Shown: positions 54,180 through 62,970 of the stretch, one piece after another
Numbering within the stretch: position 1 is the first letter of the stretch
Layout: the number at the start of each line of letters is the position of its first letter
Source of the DNA: an uncultured Lachnospiraceae bacterium
Lineage (GTDB): Bacteria; Bacillota; Clostridia; Lachnospirales; Lachnospiraceae
DNA length: 64,000 nucleotides
Direction: 5' to 3'
Assembly (NCBI GenBank): GCA_944383765.1
Contig: CALWQT010000008.1
Span: 38,176-102,175 of the forward strand
The notes under the pieces: model-generated
The model's input: the letters and a program-made list of their open reading frames with translations, nothing else
Databases searched by the model: none
Told to the model about the DNA's origin: nothing
Position numbers and translations under genes: made by a program

Positions 54180-55925
54180 TTATCTCTCTGCATCCAAGCC
54201 CTCAAACTGCATCTGATAATAATGGGCATAAATTCCATTTTTTTTCATCAATTCCTGATGACTGCCACGTTCTGCAATTCCTTCACTGGTTACTACCAGA
54301 ATCTCATCTGCATTCCGGATCGTTGACAGCCGGTGGGCAATGGTGATCGTCGTCCTGTCTTTTGCAAGTTCCTCCAGGCTGTTTTGAATGTGTCGTTCAC
54401 TTTCATTATCCAGCGCGCTGGTAGCTTCATCTAAGATCAGAATCGGAGGATTCTTTAAAAATACCCTCGCAATAGAAATACGCTGCTTCTGCCCTCCTGA
54501 TAATCTGGCTCCTCTTTCTCCCACATAAGTATTATAACCATCAGGAAGTTCCATGATAAATTCATGAATATTTGCTTTTTTCGCTGCTTCCTGTATCTCT
54601 TCCATGGTAGCACCCGGTTTTCCATAGGCAATATTCTCTCCGATCGTGCCCCCGAACAGATATACGTCCTGCTGCACAATGCCAATGGCACTGCGAAGGC
54701 TTTTTAACGTTACCCGGCTGACATCTTTCCCATCTACAGTAATACGGCCTCCCGTCACATCGTAAAATCTTGGGAGCAGGGAACAGATCGTCGTTTTTCC
54801 GCCGCCGGAAGGTCCCACCAGAGCTATGGATTTTCCCGCCTGGATTTCAAATGATACATGGTTCAGTACCTCTTCTTTTTCGTTGTAGCGGAACGTAACA
54901 TCTTCATAACATACATTTCCTTTGACTTCTTTCAGTTCTACTGCATCAGGCGCATCCTGGATCTCCGGTTCCGTTTCCATAACAGCTACAAACCGCTTAA
55001 AACCGGAAAGGCCTTTCTGCATCATCTCTGCCAGTTCCACCAGAATCTGGATGGGACTGATAAAGATTCCAATATACAGGGCATACATGGCCAGATCCTC
55101 TGCTGCCATCTTCCCACCTGCGATCAGATAGCCGCCGTAAACTACCGTTACCAGATACATCATGCCCTGAAAAAACAGGTTACCGCCCATAAACCTGCCC
55201 ATACAGCGGTAATTTTCTCCTTTTGACCTTAAAAAGTTCTCATTGCTTTTCCCGAATTTTTTCCGCTCCACATCTTCATTCGTAAAAGACTGGACTACCC
55301 GTATCCCTGCCAGAGTATCCTGAAGGCTGGCATTCACATCTCCGATTTTTTTCCGGTTATCCATAAAGGTTGTCTGCATCTGCTTATTCTGACGGGCCGA
55401 AAACACGATCATAACAAGTACCAGCACCAGAAGGGGCAGAGCCAGCTGGGTATTGATGTAAAACAAACAGATAAATGACCCGACAATCTTGATCACGGAA
55501 ATAAACAGGTTCTCCGGTCCGTGATGGGCAAACTCTGCAATATCAAACAGGTCCGACACCAATTTGCTCATCATCTGTCCTGAATTATTCCTGTCATAAT
55601 AGGAAAAGGACAATTTCTCATAATGGTCAAACAGCTGCCGCCTCATATCCCGTTCCATCTGAGCTCCCATCATATGTCCCTGGTAGCTGACATAGTATTT
55701 GCAGAAAGATTGAACCCCATACATCAGGAACAATGCGACCGCAATCACCGGCAAAGCTGCCAGCACCACATCGGCATCTTCCCGGAACAGTTTTCCAGTA
55801 AATGACCGCAGAATCTGGGGATAAGCAAGATCCACCAGGCTGATGACTGCAGCGCAGAAAAGGTCAATAAAAAAGACCGTTTGATACGGCTTATAATAAC
55901 GGACAAATTTTTTTACAGTATCCAT
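54180..55925 (-). CDS. ABC transporter permease/ATP-binding protein (exporter, MsbA/LmrA type)
   Basis: A 581-residue half-transporter. Six membrane segments in residues 15-300 are followed by an ATPase domain with Walker A GPSGGGKTT, signature LSGGQKQRISIAR, Walker B ILILDEATSALD and switch His in TIAHRLST. It probably exports lipids, drugs or peptides as a homodimer, or with a partner elsewhere. No second half-transporter is adjacent. The spacer 55926-56023 shows no obvious signal. Confidence 0.9.
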   Translation of the reverse strand: MDTVKKFVRYYKPYQTVFFIDLFCAAVISLVDLAYPQILRSFTGKLFREDADVVLAALPVIAVALFLMYGVQSFCKYYVSYQGHMMGAQMERDMRRQLFDHYEKLSFSYYDRNNSGQMMSKLVSDLFDIAEFAHHGPENLFISVIKIVGSFICLFYINTQLALPLLVLVLVMIVFSARQNKQMQTTFMDNRKKIGDVNASLQDTLAGIRVVQSFTNEDVERKKFGKSNENFLRSKGENYRCMGRFMGGNLFFQGMMYLVTVVYGGYLIAGGKMAAEDLAMYALYIGIFISPIQILVELAEMMQKGLSGFKRFVAVMETEPEIQDAPDAVELKEVKGNVCYEDVTFRYNEKEEVLNHVSFEIQAGKSIALVGPSGGGKTTICSLLPRFYDVTGGRITVDGKDVSRVTLKSLRSAIGIVQQDVYLFGGTIGENIAYGKPGATMEEIQEAAKKANIHEFIMELPDGYNTYVGERGARLSGGQKQRISIARVFLKNPPILILDEATSALDNESERHIQNSLEELAKDRTTITIAHRLSTIRNADEILVVTSEGIAERGSHQELMKKNGIYAHYYQMQFEGLDAER

Positions 55926-56023
55926 ATTTCCTCCTTCAACTCTTCAAGTCCCTGCTGTTTTCTGCCCTTAGTTTACTATATCTTTTCTGTTCTGGCAACT
56001 GAAAGCCTTATAGATCCCATCAG

Positions 56024-56224
56024 CTATTCCTGGACAAATTCAATAATATCCTCCGGTCTGCAGTCCAGAATGCGGCAGAATTTTTCTACGGTATAAGTAG
56101 ATACATACCGGTTCTGCTTTAGCCGGTACAGCTGGCCTGGATTGATTCCATAAGTATAAATCAGACGATACTGGGTAATTCCTTTTTCTTCCATCAACCT
56201 CCACAATTTTTCATAGCTGATCAT
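56024..56224 (-). CDS. Small XRE/Cro-type helix-turn-helix regulator
   Basis: A 66-residue DNA-binding protein. The segment WRLMEEKGITQYRLIYTYGINPGQLYRLKQNRYVSTYTVEKFCRILDCRPEDIIEFV is a Cro/CI helix-turn-helix plus tail, as in small single-domain regulators. I start at the ATG at 56224 (MISYEKLWRL), the form most common in the family; an ATG 15 codons earlier is also open. It could regulate the neighbouring exporter or tRNA region, but nothing shows this. Confidence 0.75.
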   Translation of the reverse strand: MISYEKLWRLMEEKGITQYRLIYTYGINPGQLYRLKQNRYVSTYTVEKFCRILDCRPEDIIEFVQE

Positions 56225-56326
56225 TAATATCTTTGTCCCCTTCCTTTCTATCATGACTGCCTCTTCCAATGCTCTTATTATTCATGATATTCCAAAAAGA
56301 AACAAGACATTTTATCGCTCTATATA

Positions 56327-56361
56327 TGAAAAAAGCCCGAAAATCATTTGATTTCCGGGTC
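56327..56361 (-). terminator. Terminator of tRNA-Gln copy 1
   Basis: On the minus strand CCCGGAAATCA and TGATTTTCGGG form an imperfect stem with a 2-base loop and T6 tail, directly after the tRNA. Confidence 0.88.
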
Positions 56362-56368
56362 CTTATAA

Positions 56369-56441
56369 CTGGGCCACAAGGATTCGAACCTTGAAAATGA
56401 CGGAGTCAGAGTCCGTTGCCTTACCATTTGGCGATGGCCCA
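56369..56441 (-). tRNA. tRNA-Gln (CTG anticodon), copy 1
   Basis: A 73-base cloverleaf on the minus strand: acceptor TGGGCCA/TGGCCCA, anticodon stem ACGGA/TCCGT with loop CTCTGAC, which gives anticodon CTG, and T arm CAAGG TTCGAAT CCTTG. No CCA is encoded. The promoter at 56461-56489 and a terminator follow the standard tRNA layout. Confidence 0.95.
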
Positions 56442-56460
56442 TTGCTTAACAGCATAAGAG

Positions 56461-56489
56461 ATTATACCGCTCTTTTTTCATTTCGTCAA
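56461..56489 (-). promoter_or_regulatory. Promoter of tRNA-Gln copy 1
   Basis: On the minus strand -35 TTGACG (56484-56489) and perfect -10 TATAAT (56461-56466), 17 bases apart, just before the tRNA. Confidence 0.88.
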
Positions 56490-56498
56490 GCTTTTTTA

Positions 56499-57203
56499 TC
56501 ATTGTTGCAGTTTTTTTACATATTTTTTGTGACTGCGCTTTTCCCACCAGTTTGGCGATGCACAAATTTTAAGGATACGGTGCACCTGGTCCACTTCTTC
56601 CGGTGTCAGGATTTTCTCCATATGCCTCAGCTTCCTGTTTATTTTTACTGCAGACCGCCTGCTCCTGCATACGATCGCTTCCTTTCCTTTCAAAGGTATA
56701 CGCCCTAACCTGGCACGATCGTTAAATACGATTACAGACACGATTGGAATTTCCCAGCCCTTTTCTTTTAAAAATCTTTTTAATTGCCGTATATGCCCTT
56801 CATTCTGAAATATGGGATTAAAAAAAGTAACCGTTCTTCCTGGCATAATATGGGTCCAGTATGCCTGGTCCCCCTTTCCTTTCACCTTTCCATAATAATT
56901 TTTATTTTCTATGACAAAAATCCCTTTTTCATGGATCATCAAGATATCCGTTTCCGTACTTCCCTTGTTTCCACAGGGAATATACGCATTAAACACAAAT
57001 CTTCGATTACCCTTGATTACCTTCTCCAGGACCAAGGATGTCTGGTATTCACCGCTGGTACCCTTATCTCTCTCTACCTTTTTCCGCCTTTTCCCTGTCT
57101 CAGCCCTGTATTCTGATCTCCGATATCTTCTGGATTCTCTGGTTTTATATAAGTAGATCAGCAGTCCTATCAGAGCTATCCCGGCAATACTCCAAGTTAT
57201 CAT
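56499..57203 (-). CDS. NERD-domain nuclease-related membrane protein
   Basis: A 234-residue protein with one N-terminal membrane segment (ITWSIAGIALIGLLIYLY) and a basic linker. The NERD domain follows at about residues 50-165, with the Asp of ETDILMI and the Glu/Lys pair in VIENKNYYG, the nuclease-like DE-x-K pattern. The C-terminal tail (about 190-230) is basic. NERD proteins are linked to DNA processing, but function here is unknown. The start is 30 bases after the terminator of tRNA-Gln copy 2, so it may depend on read-through from the tRNA promoter. It sits between two identical tRNA-Gln genes. Confidence 0.83.
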   Translation of the reverse strand: MITWSIAGIALIGLLIYLYKTRESRRYRRSEYRAETGKRRKKVERDKGTSGEYQTSLVLEKVIKGNRRFVFNAYIPCGNKGSTETDILMIHEKGIFVIENKNYYGKVKGKGDQAYWTHIMPGRTVTFFNPIFQNEGHIRQLKRFLKEKGWEIPIVSVIVFNDRARLGRIPLKGKEAIVCRSRRSAVKINRKLRHMEKILTPEEVDQVHRILKICASPNWWEKRSHKKYVKKLQQ

Positions 57204-57231
57204 CTTTCCTCCCAAAATTCCGGAATCACAA

Positions 57232-57261
57232 AAACCCGGCAACTATATAGTTACCGGGTTC
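57232..57261 (-). terminator. Terminator of tRNA-Gln copy 2
   Basis: On the minus strand CCCGGTAACTATATAG and AGTTGCCGGG form a stem (one mismatch) followed by TTTTT, placed between the second tRNA and the NERD gene. Confidence 0.8.
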
Positions 57262-57267
57262 ATCTAG

Positions 57268-57340
57268 CTGGGCCACAAGGATTCGAACCTTGAAAATGAC
57301 GGAGTCAGAGTCCGTTGCCTTACCATTTGGCGATGGCCCA
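57268..57340 (-). tRNA. tRNA-Gln (CTG anticodon), copy 2
   Basis: The 73-base sequence is identical to the copy at 56369-56441, including anticodon CTG and no encoded CCA. Flanking DNA differs outside the tRNA, so only the gene body is duplicated. It has its own promoter and terminator. Confidence 0.95.
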
Positions 57341-57357
57341 TTGCAACAACGAATTAT

Positions 57358-57386
57358 ATTGTACCCGAAAATCTTCTATCCGTCAA
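57358..57386 (-). promoter_or_regulatory. Promoter of tRNA-Gln copy 2
   Basis: On the minus strand -35 TTGACG (57381-57386) and -10 TACAAT (57358-57363) are 17 bases apart. Confidence 0.82.
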
Positions 57387-57404
57387 TAGTTTTTTTTGAT
57401 TTTT

Positions 57405-58583
57405 TTAATCTCCTGCCAGATAACTGTTTTCTACCGTAATGATACAGCGGCAATTTTCCACTCTGCTGCAGATTTCTCCGCATACCTTTTCCCGGGTTTT
57501 TTCCTTCATCTGGGAAGAATAACCCCTGGGTACTACCAGATCAAAAATGATACTGATCTGGTCGTGGCTGTCTACAATACGAAAATCATGCATGGTCAGT
57601 CTGGAATCTACACCTTCCAAAGCAGCCCTGGCAATCTCACGATATCCTTCTACCTTCTGGTTGTTGACCTCTACCGGGTCCATATGGATCACCAACAAAA
57701 GGTTCATCTGGCGGGCCGCATCTCTCTCAATCTTATCAATGATCGCATGGGATGTCTCCACATCCACATCACAGGGAACCTCTGCGTGAATAGATGCCAT
57801 ACTTCTGGACGGTCCATAATTATGGACGATCAGATCATGGCTCCCCACAATTCCGTCATATCCTTCCACAAAGTCTGTAATCTGCCTGTATATTTCCGGA
57901 TCGATAGCTTCTCCGATCAACGGCGCCAGCGTATCTTTTGCAATATTAATTCCGGCAATCATGACCATGACAGAAACCACCAGTCCAATCAGACCATCCA
58001 GATTGATCTGAAACATTCCAAATATCAGAATGGAGCACACAGTAGCCGAGGTTGCCGCCACATCTCCCATAGAATCAGCGGCTGTTGCCATCATAACTTT
58101 AGAATTGATCCGTTTCCCCAGTTTTCTGTTAAACACTCCCAGCCATAATTTCATTCCTATGGAAAGGCATAGAATCACCACTGGAAGCCAGCTGAATGCC
58201 ATAGGCTCCGGATTCCATATTTTTCCAAAAGAAGTCTTAAACAGAGAAAAACCCACCTGAATCACCAGGAATGCTACAATAAATGCCGCTATGTACTCAA
58301 TCCTGCCATGGCCAAAGGGGTGTTCCTCATCTGCCGGTTTTTCTGCCATTTTTACTCCCACAAATCCTACAATAGAAGAAGCAGCATCCGACAGGTTATT
58401 AAAAGCATCTGCCATAACAGAAATACTGTTGGCAATCAGTCCAATGGTTATCTTAACTGCAAACAGAATCAGATTACAGCATATCCCCACCATGCCGGAC
58501 AGAACTCCATACTGCGTCCGCACGCCAACATCCTGCACATTTTCATAATCTTTTACAAACCGCTTCACTAAAAAATCTGTCAT
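57405..58583 (-). CDS. Cation diffusion facilitator (CDF) metal exporter
   Basis: A 392-residue membrane transporter of the CDF family, which exports Zn2+, Fe2+, Mn2+ or similar ions in exchange for H+. Six membrane segments include NSISVMADAFNNLSDAASSIVGF with the transport-site Asp residues, and DSMGDVAATSATV carries the matching site. A soluble C-terminal metal-binding domain ends in an extended region (residues about 290-390). The ATG at 58583 overlaps the truA stop as ATGA, with GGGGGA 8 bases upstream. Confidence 0.91.
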   Translation of the reverse strand: MTDFLVKRFVKDYENVQDVGVRTQYGVLSGMVGICCNLILFAVKITIGLIANSISVMADAFNNLSDAASSIVGFVGVKMAEKPADEEHPFGHGRIEYIAAFIVAFLVIQVGFSLFKTSFGKIWNPEPMAFSWLPVVILCLSIGMKLWLGVFNRKLGKRINSKVMMATAADSMGDVAATSATVCSILIFGMFQINLDGLIGLVVSVMVMIAGINIAKDTLAPLIGEAIDPEIYRQITDFVEGYDGIVGSHDLIVHNYGPSRSMASIHAEVPCDVDVETSHAIIDKIERDAARQMNLLLVIHMDPVEVNNQKVEGYREIARAALEGVDSRLTMHDFRIVDSHDQISIIFDLVVPRGYSSQMKEKTREKVCGEICSRVENCRCIITVENSYLAGD

Positions 58584-59338
58584 TTGTCTCTTCCCCCATA
58601 TTCTACGTTCATCAGACAAAGTCCTTCAGCCGGGGCTGTAAATCCTGCCGCCTGTCTGTCTTTTTTCTGTAAAATTTCACTCATTTCTTCCGGCCGGCGC
58701 TTTCCTTCGCCTACTTCAATAAGGGTTCCCACCAGTATCCTGACCATGTGATAGAGAAAACCGTCACCATAAAAATCCAGGATCAGTTCATCTCCCTCCT
58801 GGGTTATCTGAATGTTCCGTACTGTACGCACTGTGGATTTCTTCATTTTTTTATTGGAGCAGAAACTTCGAAAATCATGGCAGCCCTCCAGCAGAACTGC
58901 CGCCTGTTCCATAGCTTGCAGATCCAACTCCTGTTCCAGCTGATAGAGATATTTCCGTTCAAATACCGGTTTCTTTTTCCCTGTCCAAAGCCGGTAACGG
59001 TACCATTTGGAAACTGCAAGAAGACGGCTGTGAAAATTTTCTTCCACCCTTTCCGCAGACAGCGCTCGGATATCTTCTGGCAGATAACGGTTCAGGTAAT
59101 CCATGACTTCTGCTGTTTCATATTCCCCTTCCAATCTGAAATCAGCCGTCTGTCCCCGAGCATGGACTCCGGCATCTGTCCGTCCTGCTCCCCGTACTTC
59201 CACAGGACTTCCCGTCATTCGTTCCAGTACCTGCTCAATCTTGCCCTGTATGGTATTTTTCGTATTGCCCTGTTTCTGCCAGCCATCATAACGGCTTCCA
59301 TCATATTCCAAGATAAGCTTTATTCTGGTTCTCATCAT
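58580..59338 (-). CDS. truA: tRNA pseudouridine(38-40) synthase TruA
   Basis: A 252-residue enzyme that makes pseudouridine at positions 38-40 of tRNA. The N-terminal LILEYDGSRYDGWQKQ and the catalytic motif GRTDAGVHARGQTADFRL (catalytic Asp about residue 55) are typical, and FLYHMVRILVGTLIEVG lies near the C-terminus. Two ATGs are adjacent at the start. It overlaps the CDF gene by 4 bases. Confidence 0.96.
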   Translation of the reverse strand: MMRTRIKLILEYDGSRYDGWQKQGNTKNTIQGKIEQVLERMTGSPVEVRGAGRTDAGVHARGQTADFRLEGEYETAEVMDYLNRYLPEDIRALSAERVEENFHSRLLAVSKWYRYRLWTGKKKPVFERKYLYQLEQELDLQAMEQAAVLLEGCHDFRSFCSNKKMKKSTVRTVRNIQITQEGDELILDFYGDGFLYHMVRILVGTLIEVGEGKRRPEEMSEILQKKDRQAAGFTAPAEGLCLMNVEYGGRDK

Positions 59339-59360
59339 TCATACCCCTCATACGCAGAGA

Positions 59361-59391
59361 AACCTAACGAAAGTATGTTTCCCGTTAGGTT
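59361..59391 (-). other. Hairpin between brnQ and truA
   Basis: On the minus strand AACCTAACG and CGTTAGGTT form a 9-bp stem with a 13-base loop. There is no T run, so termination would be weak; it may act as an RNA-stability element after brnQ. Confidence 0.5.
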
Positions 59392-59410
59392 CACTCTGTC
59401 CTCTTTTTCG

Positions 59411-60604
59411 TTATGCAAACAGTGAAATTACCACTGTCACTACACTGTACACAGTTGTAAGACCGATCACAACACGGTACAGAACTCTATTTTTCCCCAA
59501 AGTTCCAGGAAGAAAAGAAAGAATAATCAACACGATGGCCACTGGATAGATCATGCTCAAAGCGGGACTGGACACTTTGATAATAGCATCAAGTCCGGCA
59601 TTGGATACAATCAGACTGGTACCAGCAAAAATTCCAAGCCATGCCCTGTAGCTGAGTTTTGGAAATGTCAGGCTGAAATACTCGCTGCAGCATGACAGCA
59701 GACCAATACATACATTCAGACAGGCGATAAAAAATATCAAGGCAATCAGTACCGTTCCTGCCGTTCCAAACAGGTGATGTACGATAAAAGTCAGCACATC
59801 AGCCCCATTGGTAGCCTCTACTCCAAATCCACTGGTGATCGCTCCCACATACGCCAGACATCCATACACTACCACCAGCAAAAGGCCGGCTATTCCTCCA
59901 GCTTTAATCGTCTCATTAGAAACATCCTGGTCCTCTTTAATTCCCATCCCTTTGATATTCATGGCAATGACAATACCAAAATTCAAAGCTGCGATCGTAT
60001 CCATCGTCTGATAACCATCAATAAAGCCTTTCACCATGCTTCCCGTCTGGTATTTTTCCAGAGGTTCTGCCACCCCCTGATTTCCCGATACCAGACAGCC
60101 TATGAATACCACCGCGATCAGCAGTAACAGGATAGGAGTCATGATTTTTCCCAGTCTGTCCTTCAGTTTATCCGGACGCAGTGCAAAATAAAAAGCAATT
60201 CCAAAAAACAGCACCGAATACACTGCCTGTACTACTGTAATTGTTGACGCTCCCATCCCCCCTATAAAGGGACTGACTGCCATTTCAAATGATGTGCTGG
60301 CTGTTCTGGGGATTGCCAGGCCCGGACCTATCATCAAATAAATCAATAATGTAAAAATTGAGGCAAAAACCGGATGCACCCGTCCTGCCAGCTGATCAAG
60401 TCCTCCGCTTCTGGCTACAGCCGCTACACCAAGAATGGGAAAACCGACGGCACTGACCAATAAGCCCACCATAGCCGGGACGACATGACTACCTGCCTGA
60501 AGTCCCACCAACGGCGGAAAGATCAGATTCCCTGCACCAAAAAACATGGAAAACAGAGTAAAACCAATCAGGATTCTGTTGCGTCTGTCTAATGTTTTTC
60601 CCAT
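59411..60604 (-). CDS. brnQ: BrnQ, branched-chain amino acid:cation symporter
   Basis: A 397-residue LIVCS-family importer of Leu, Ile and Val coupled to Na+ or H+. The N-terminus LIGFTLFSMFFGAGNLIFPPLVGLQAG is the family hallmark, and about 12 membrane segments follow. I use the ATG at 60604, which has GGAGGG about 6 bases upstream; the frame is open for 13 further codons. The promoter lies at 60655-60684. Confidence 0.94.
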   Translation of the reverse strand: MGKTLDRRNRILIGFTLFSMFFGAGNLIFPPLVGLQAGSHVVPAMVGLLVSAVGFPILGVAAVARSGGLDQLAGRVHPVFASIFTLLIYLMIGPGLAIPRTASTSFEMAVSPFIGGMGASTITVVQAVYSVLFFGIAFYFALRPDKLKDRLGKIMTPILLLLIAVVFIGCLVSGNQGVAEPLEKYQTGSMVKGFIDGYQTMDTIAALNFGIVIAMNIKGMGIKEDQDVSNETIKAGGIAGLLLVVVYGCLAYVGAITSGFGVEATNGADVLTFIVHHLFGTAGTVLIALIFFIACLNVCIGLLSCCSEYFSLTFPKLSYRAWLGIFAGTSLIVSNAGLDAIIKVSSPALSMIYPVAIVLIILSFLPGTLGKNRVLYRVVIGLTTVYSVVTVVISLFA

Positions 60605-60654
60605 TTTTCGCCCTCCATTTTTCTTAAGTATATAAAAAATCAAGTTGTTTTTTC

Positions 60655-60684
60655 ACTATATCACGGATAACCAAAAAAAGTAAA
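60655..60684 (-). promoter_or_regulatory. brnQ promoter
   Basis: On the minus strand -35 TTTACT (60679-60684) and -10 TATAGT (60655-60660) are 18 bases apart. Confidence 0.6.
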
Positions 60685-60693
60685 GACCTATTG

Positions 60694-60721
60694 TTAAATC
60701 TAGGTAAAATCTACGTTAAAT
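60694..60721 (+). promoter_or_regulatory. Pho-box-like direct repeats upstream of the Na/Pi cotransporter
   Basis: Three hexamers TTAAAT (60694-60699), TAAAAT (60705-60710) and TTAAAT (60716-60721) recur with exactly 11-base period, with 5-base spacers that share CTA. This matches the layout of Firmicutes PhoP binding sites (TT-AAC/A-type repeats of period 11). They end 14 bases before the -35. Binding by a PhoP homologue is inferred from position and target gene. Confidence 0.6.
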
Positions 60722-60728
60722 GAAATGA

Positions 60729-60764
60729 ATTCCTATTGTAGGAATGAAAACTTTATTTTACAAT
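60729..60764 (+). promoter_or_regulatory. Na/Pi cotransporter promoter with a 17-bp palindrome over its -35
   Basis: A weak -35 TTGTAG (60736-60741) is 17 bases from -10 TACAAT (60759-60764), as in activator-dependent promoters. The palindrome ATTCCTA-TTG-TAGGAAT (60729-60745) covers the -35 and could be an operator for a repressor or a second regulator. Confidence 0.6.
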
Positions 60765-60816
60765 GATACTGTTGCGTTACACAATAAAATAAGAAATTTT
60801 ACAAAGGGGATCTATT

Positions 60817-62451
60817 ATGCAAGTATCAGACTTTTTGAACCTTCTGGGCGGTCTGGCTCTATTCCTGTTTGGAATGCAGATGATGAGCAACGGTCTGGAA
60901 GCAGCTGCGGGAAACCGTATGCAGAAAATCCTGGAACGGCTTACTTCTAACCGTTTTTTAGGCGTACTGGTAGGAGCCGGTATTACCGCTCTCATTCAGT
61001 CATCTTCTGCCACTACTGTTATGGTGGTTGGATTTGTAAACTCCGGCATGATGACATTAAAACAGGCTGTATGGATCATCATGGGTGCCAACATTGGTAC
61101 CACTATTACCGGACAGCTGATTGCGCTGGATATTGGTGCCATAGCACCTCTTCTTGCTTTCCTTGGCGTAGCTACCGCTATGTTTATTAAAAATAAACAG
61201 ATTCAGCATTACGGACATATCGTCGCCGGACTTGGTATCCTGTTCATTGGTATGGAATTCATGAGCAGCGCTATGGTACCGCTTCGTGAATCACCTGTTT
61301 TTGTGAATATGGTCACAAAATTCTCCAACCCATTGGTAGGTATCCTTACTGGTACGGTGTTTACTGCAATCATTCAGTCCTCCTCCGCATCTGTCGGTAT
61401 TTTACAGGCTCTCGCTTTAAGTGGAGTCATCGGACTTCCTTCTGCAGTTTACGTACTATTTGGTCAGAATATCGGTACCTGTATCACTGCAATCCTGGCC
61501 TCCATCGGTACCAACCGCAATGCAAAGCGTACTACGATTATCCACCTGATGTTCAATATCATCGGTACGATTATTTTTACCCTCGTATGTATGACAACAC
61601 CATTGACTACTCTGGTAGCTTCCTTTACACCTGATAATGCAGCTGCCCAGATTGCAAATATGCATACTTTATTTAATATCACTACTACTTTGCTTTTGAT
61701 TCCGTTTGGGACTCAGCTGGCTGACCTGGCAGTACGCATTCTTCCTGAGCATCCATCGGAAAAGGAAGAAGGTTTCCATCTGAAATATATCACCCCCATC
61801 GCTCATGCCCGTGAAAACCAGATTGGAGCTTCCTCCATTGCCGTTCACAATGTAGGAAATGAACTTGCACGTATGGCAGAAATGGTAACCAAAAACATCA
61901 GTGAAAGTTTTACCTCTATTCAAAAAGGTTCTACCGAATATCTGGATTCTGTATCTCAGCGGGAAGAATATGTTGACTTTTTGAACAAAGAAATTTCCAG
62001 TTATATTTCCACAATCCTGACCCAGGAAGAGAACTCCAAAGATTCTCCTGTGATTATCAGTGCTTTCTTTAAAATCTGTGGAAATCTGGAACGTATCAGC
62101 GACCATGCCATGAATATCTGTGAATACAGCAAACGTATGGAAGAAGAACACCGCAGTTTTTCCGATATGGCGGTTGTAGAAATTGAAAACATGAAAAGCA
62201 CCTGTTTAGAGGCTATGTCTTACTTTAAGACCATGGAACCATTCTCTCCGGAAACACTGGACAAACTGGCTGTGCTGGAACAGAAAATCGATAACATGAC
62301 CGACAATTACAGAGAAAATCAGATCAACCGTATGAAAGTAAAAGAATGTGCCCATGAGGCAAGTATTCTGTACTCTGAAATGCTTACAGACTTTGAACGT
62401 ATCGGTGATCACGCCCTGAATATTGCAGAAGCTCTGGCTACTATTTCATAA
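60817..62451 (+). CDS. Na+/phosphate cotransporter with C-terminal PhoU domain
   Basis: A 544-residue transporter of the NptA/Na-Pi family. Two inverted membrane repeats carry the QSSSATTVMVVGFVNSG and QSSSASVGILQALALSG motifs that bind Na+ and phosphate (near residues 60 and 190). A PhoU-like helical domain fills about 345-540, which may tie activity to phosphate status. It imports phosphate with Na+. The promoter has Pho-box-like repeats, consistent with phosphate control. Confidence 0.93.
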   Translation: MQVSDFLNLLGGLALFLFGMQMMSNGLEAAAGNRMQKILERLTSNRFLGVLVGAGITALIQSSSATTVMVVGFVNSGMMTLKQAVWIIMGANIGTTITGQLIALDIGAIAPLLAFLGVATAMFIKNKQIQHYGHIVAGLGILFIGMEFMSSAMVPLRESPVFVNMVTKFSNPLVGILTGTVFTAIIQSSSASVGILQALALSGVIGLPSAVYVLFGQNIGTCITAILASIGTNRNAKRTTIIHLMFNIIGTIIFTLVCMTTPLTTLVASFTPDNAAAQIANMHTLFNITTTLLLIPFGTQLADLAVRILPEHPSEKEEGFHLKYITPIAHARENQIGASSIAVHNVGNELARMAEMVTKNISESFTSIQKGSTEYLDSVSQREEYVDFLNKEISSYISTILTQEENSKDSPVIISAFFKICGNLERISDHAMNICEYSKRMEEEHRSFSDMAVVEIENMKSTCLEAMSYFKTMEPFSPETLDKLAVLEQKIDNMTDNYRENQINRMKVKECAHEASILYSEMLTDFERIGDHALNIAEALATIS

Positions 62452-62466
62452 GAAATTACTTTTTTT

Positions 62467-62512
62467 AAAAACCTCGTCTTTTCAACATTAGATGGAAGGA
62501 CGAGGTTTTTTA
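62467..62512 (+). terminator. Terminator of the Na/Pi cotransporter gene
   Basis: ACCTCGTC and GACGAGGT form an 8-bp stem with a loop of about 20 bases, followed by TTTTTTAT, 16 bases after the stop codon. Confidence 0.88.
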
Positions 62513-62917
62513 TATCCACCATTCAGGGGTAAGATCTCCCAGTATGACAATTTTCCCTTTTTCATAATCCTACATAATTTCAATAGAATCATAATTATCC
62601 GGCATAAGCTGTGTCATAAATTCTTAACAAGCGCCGCAGGGTGTTATAGCTTTGCCTCCCCGGTCAACAGCTATGACACGGCGAATAGCATTCTCACCGC
62701 TTGTAATCATATGAAATATGGCATTGCGCTCAGCACACACACCCAGCGTACAGGCAGTATCAATACAGACACCAACATAGATTCTCCCCGAAACAGACTC
62801 AACCGCAGCAGCAACACCGCCTGCTTGCACTATATAGGACAACTCACGGGGATTGATTACTTTCATTGCCTCACTATATAGTTCACTCCAAATTTTATCC
62901 ATAATGATTTCTCTCAC
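62510..62917 (-). pseudogene. Cytidine deaminase-like pseudogene with two in-frame stops
   Basis: The reading frame encodes a cytidine/blasticidin deaminase-like enzyme with the zinc motifs VCAERNA and PCGAC. A TAA stop (62624-62626) follows the last zinc cysteine, where an Arg is usually found. The frame then continues with EFMTQLMPDNYDSIEIM, meets a TAG stop (62570-62572), and goes on to a last TAA at 62510-62512. The sequence between stops still looks like the family C-terminus, so this is a recently inactivated gene. The intact form would salvage cytidine. Its 3' end overlaps the Na/Pi terminator. Confidence 0.8.
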
Positions 62918-62970
62918 AAATTCCTTTTCATTTTTATTGTTTTGTTTCCCATTCTGTCACAATTTCAAGA

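Noticed and set aside
59361..59391. Hairpin after brnQ as a full intrinsic terminator
   Set aside because: The stem is not followed by a T run, so I list it only as a hairpin.
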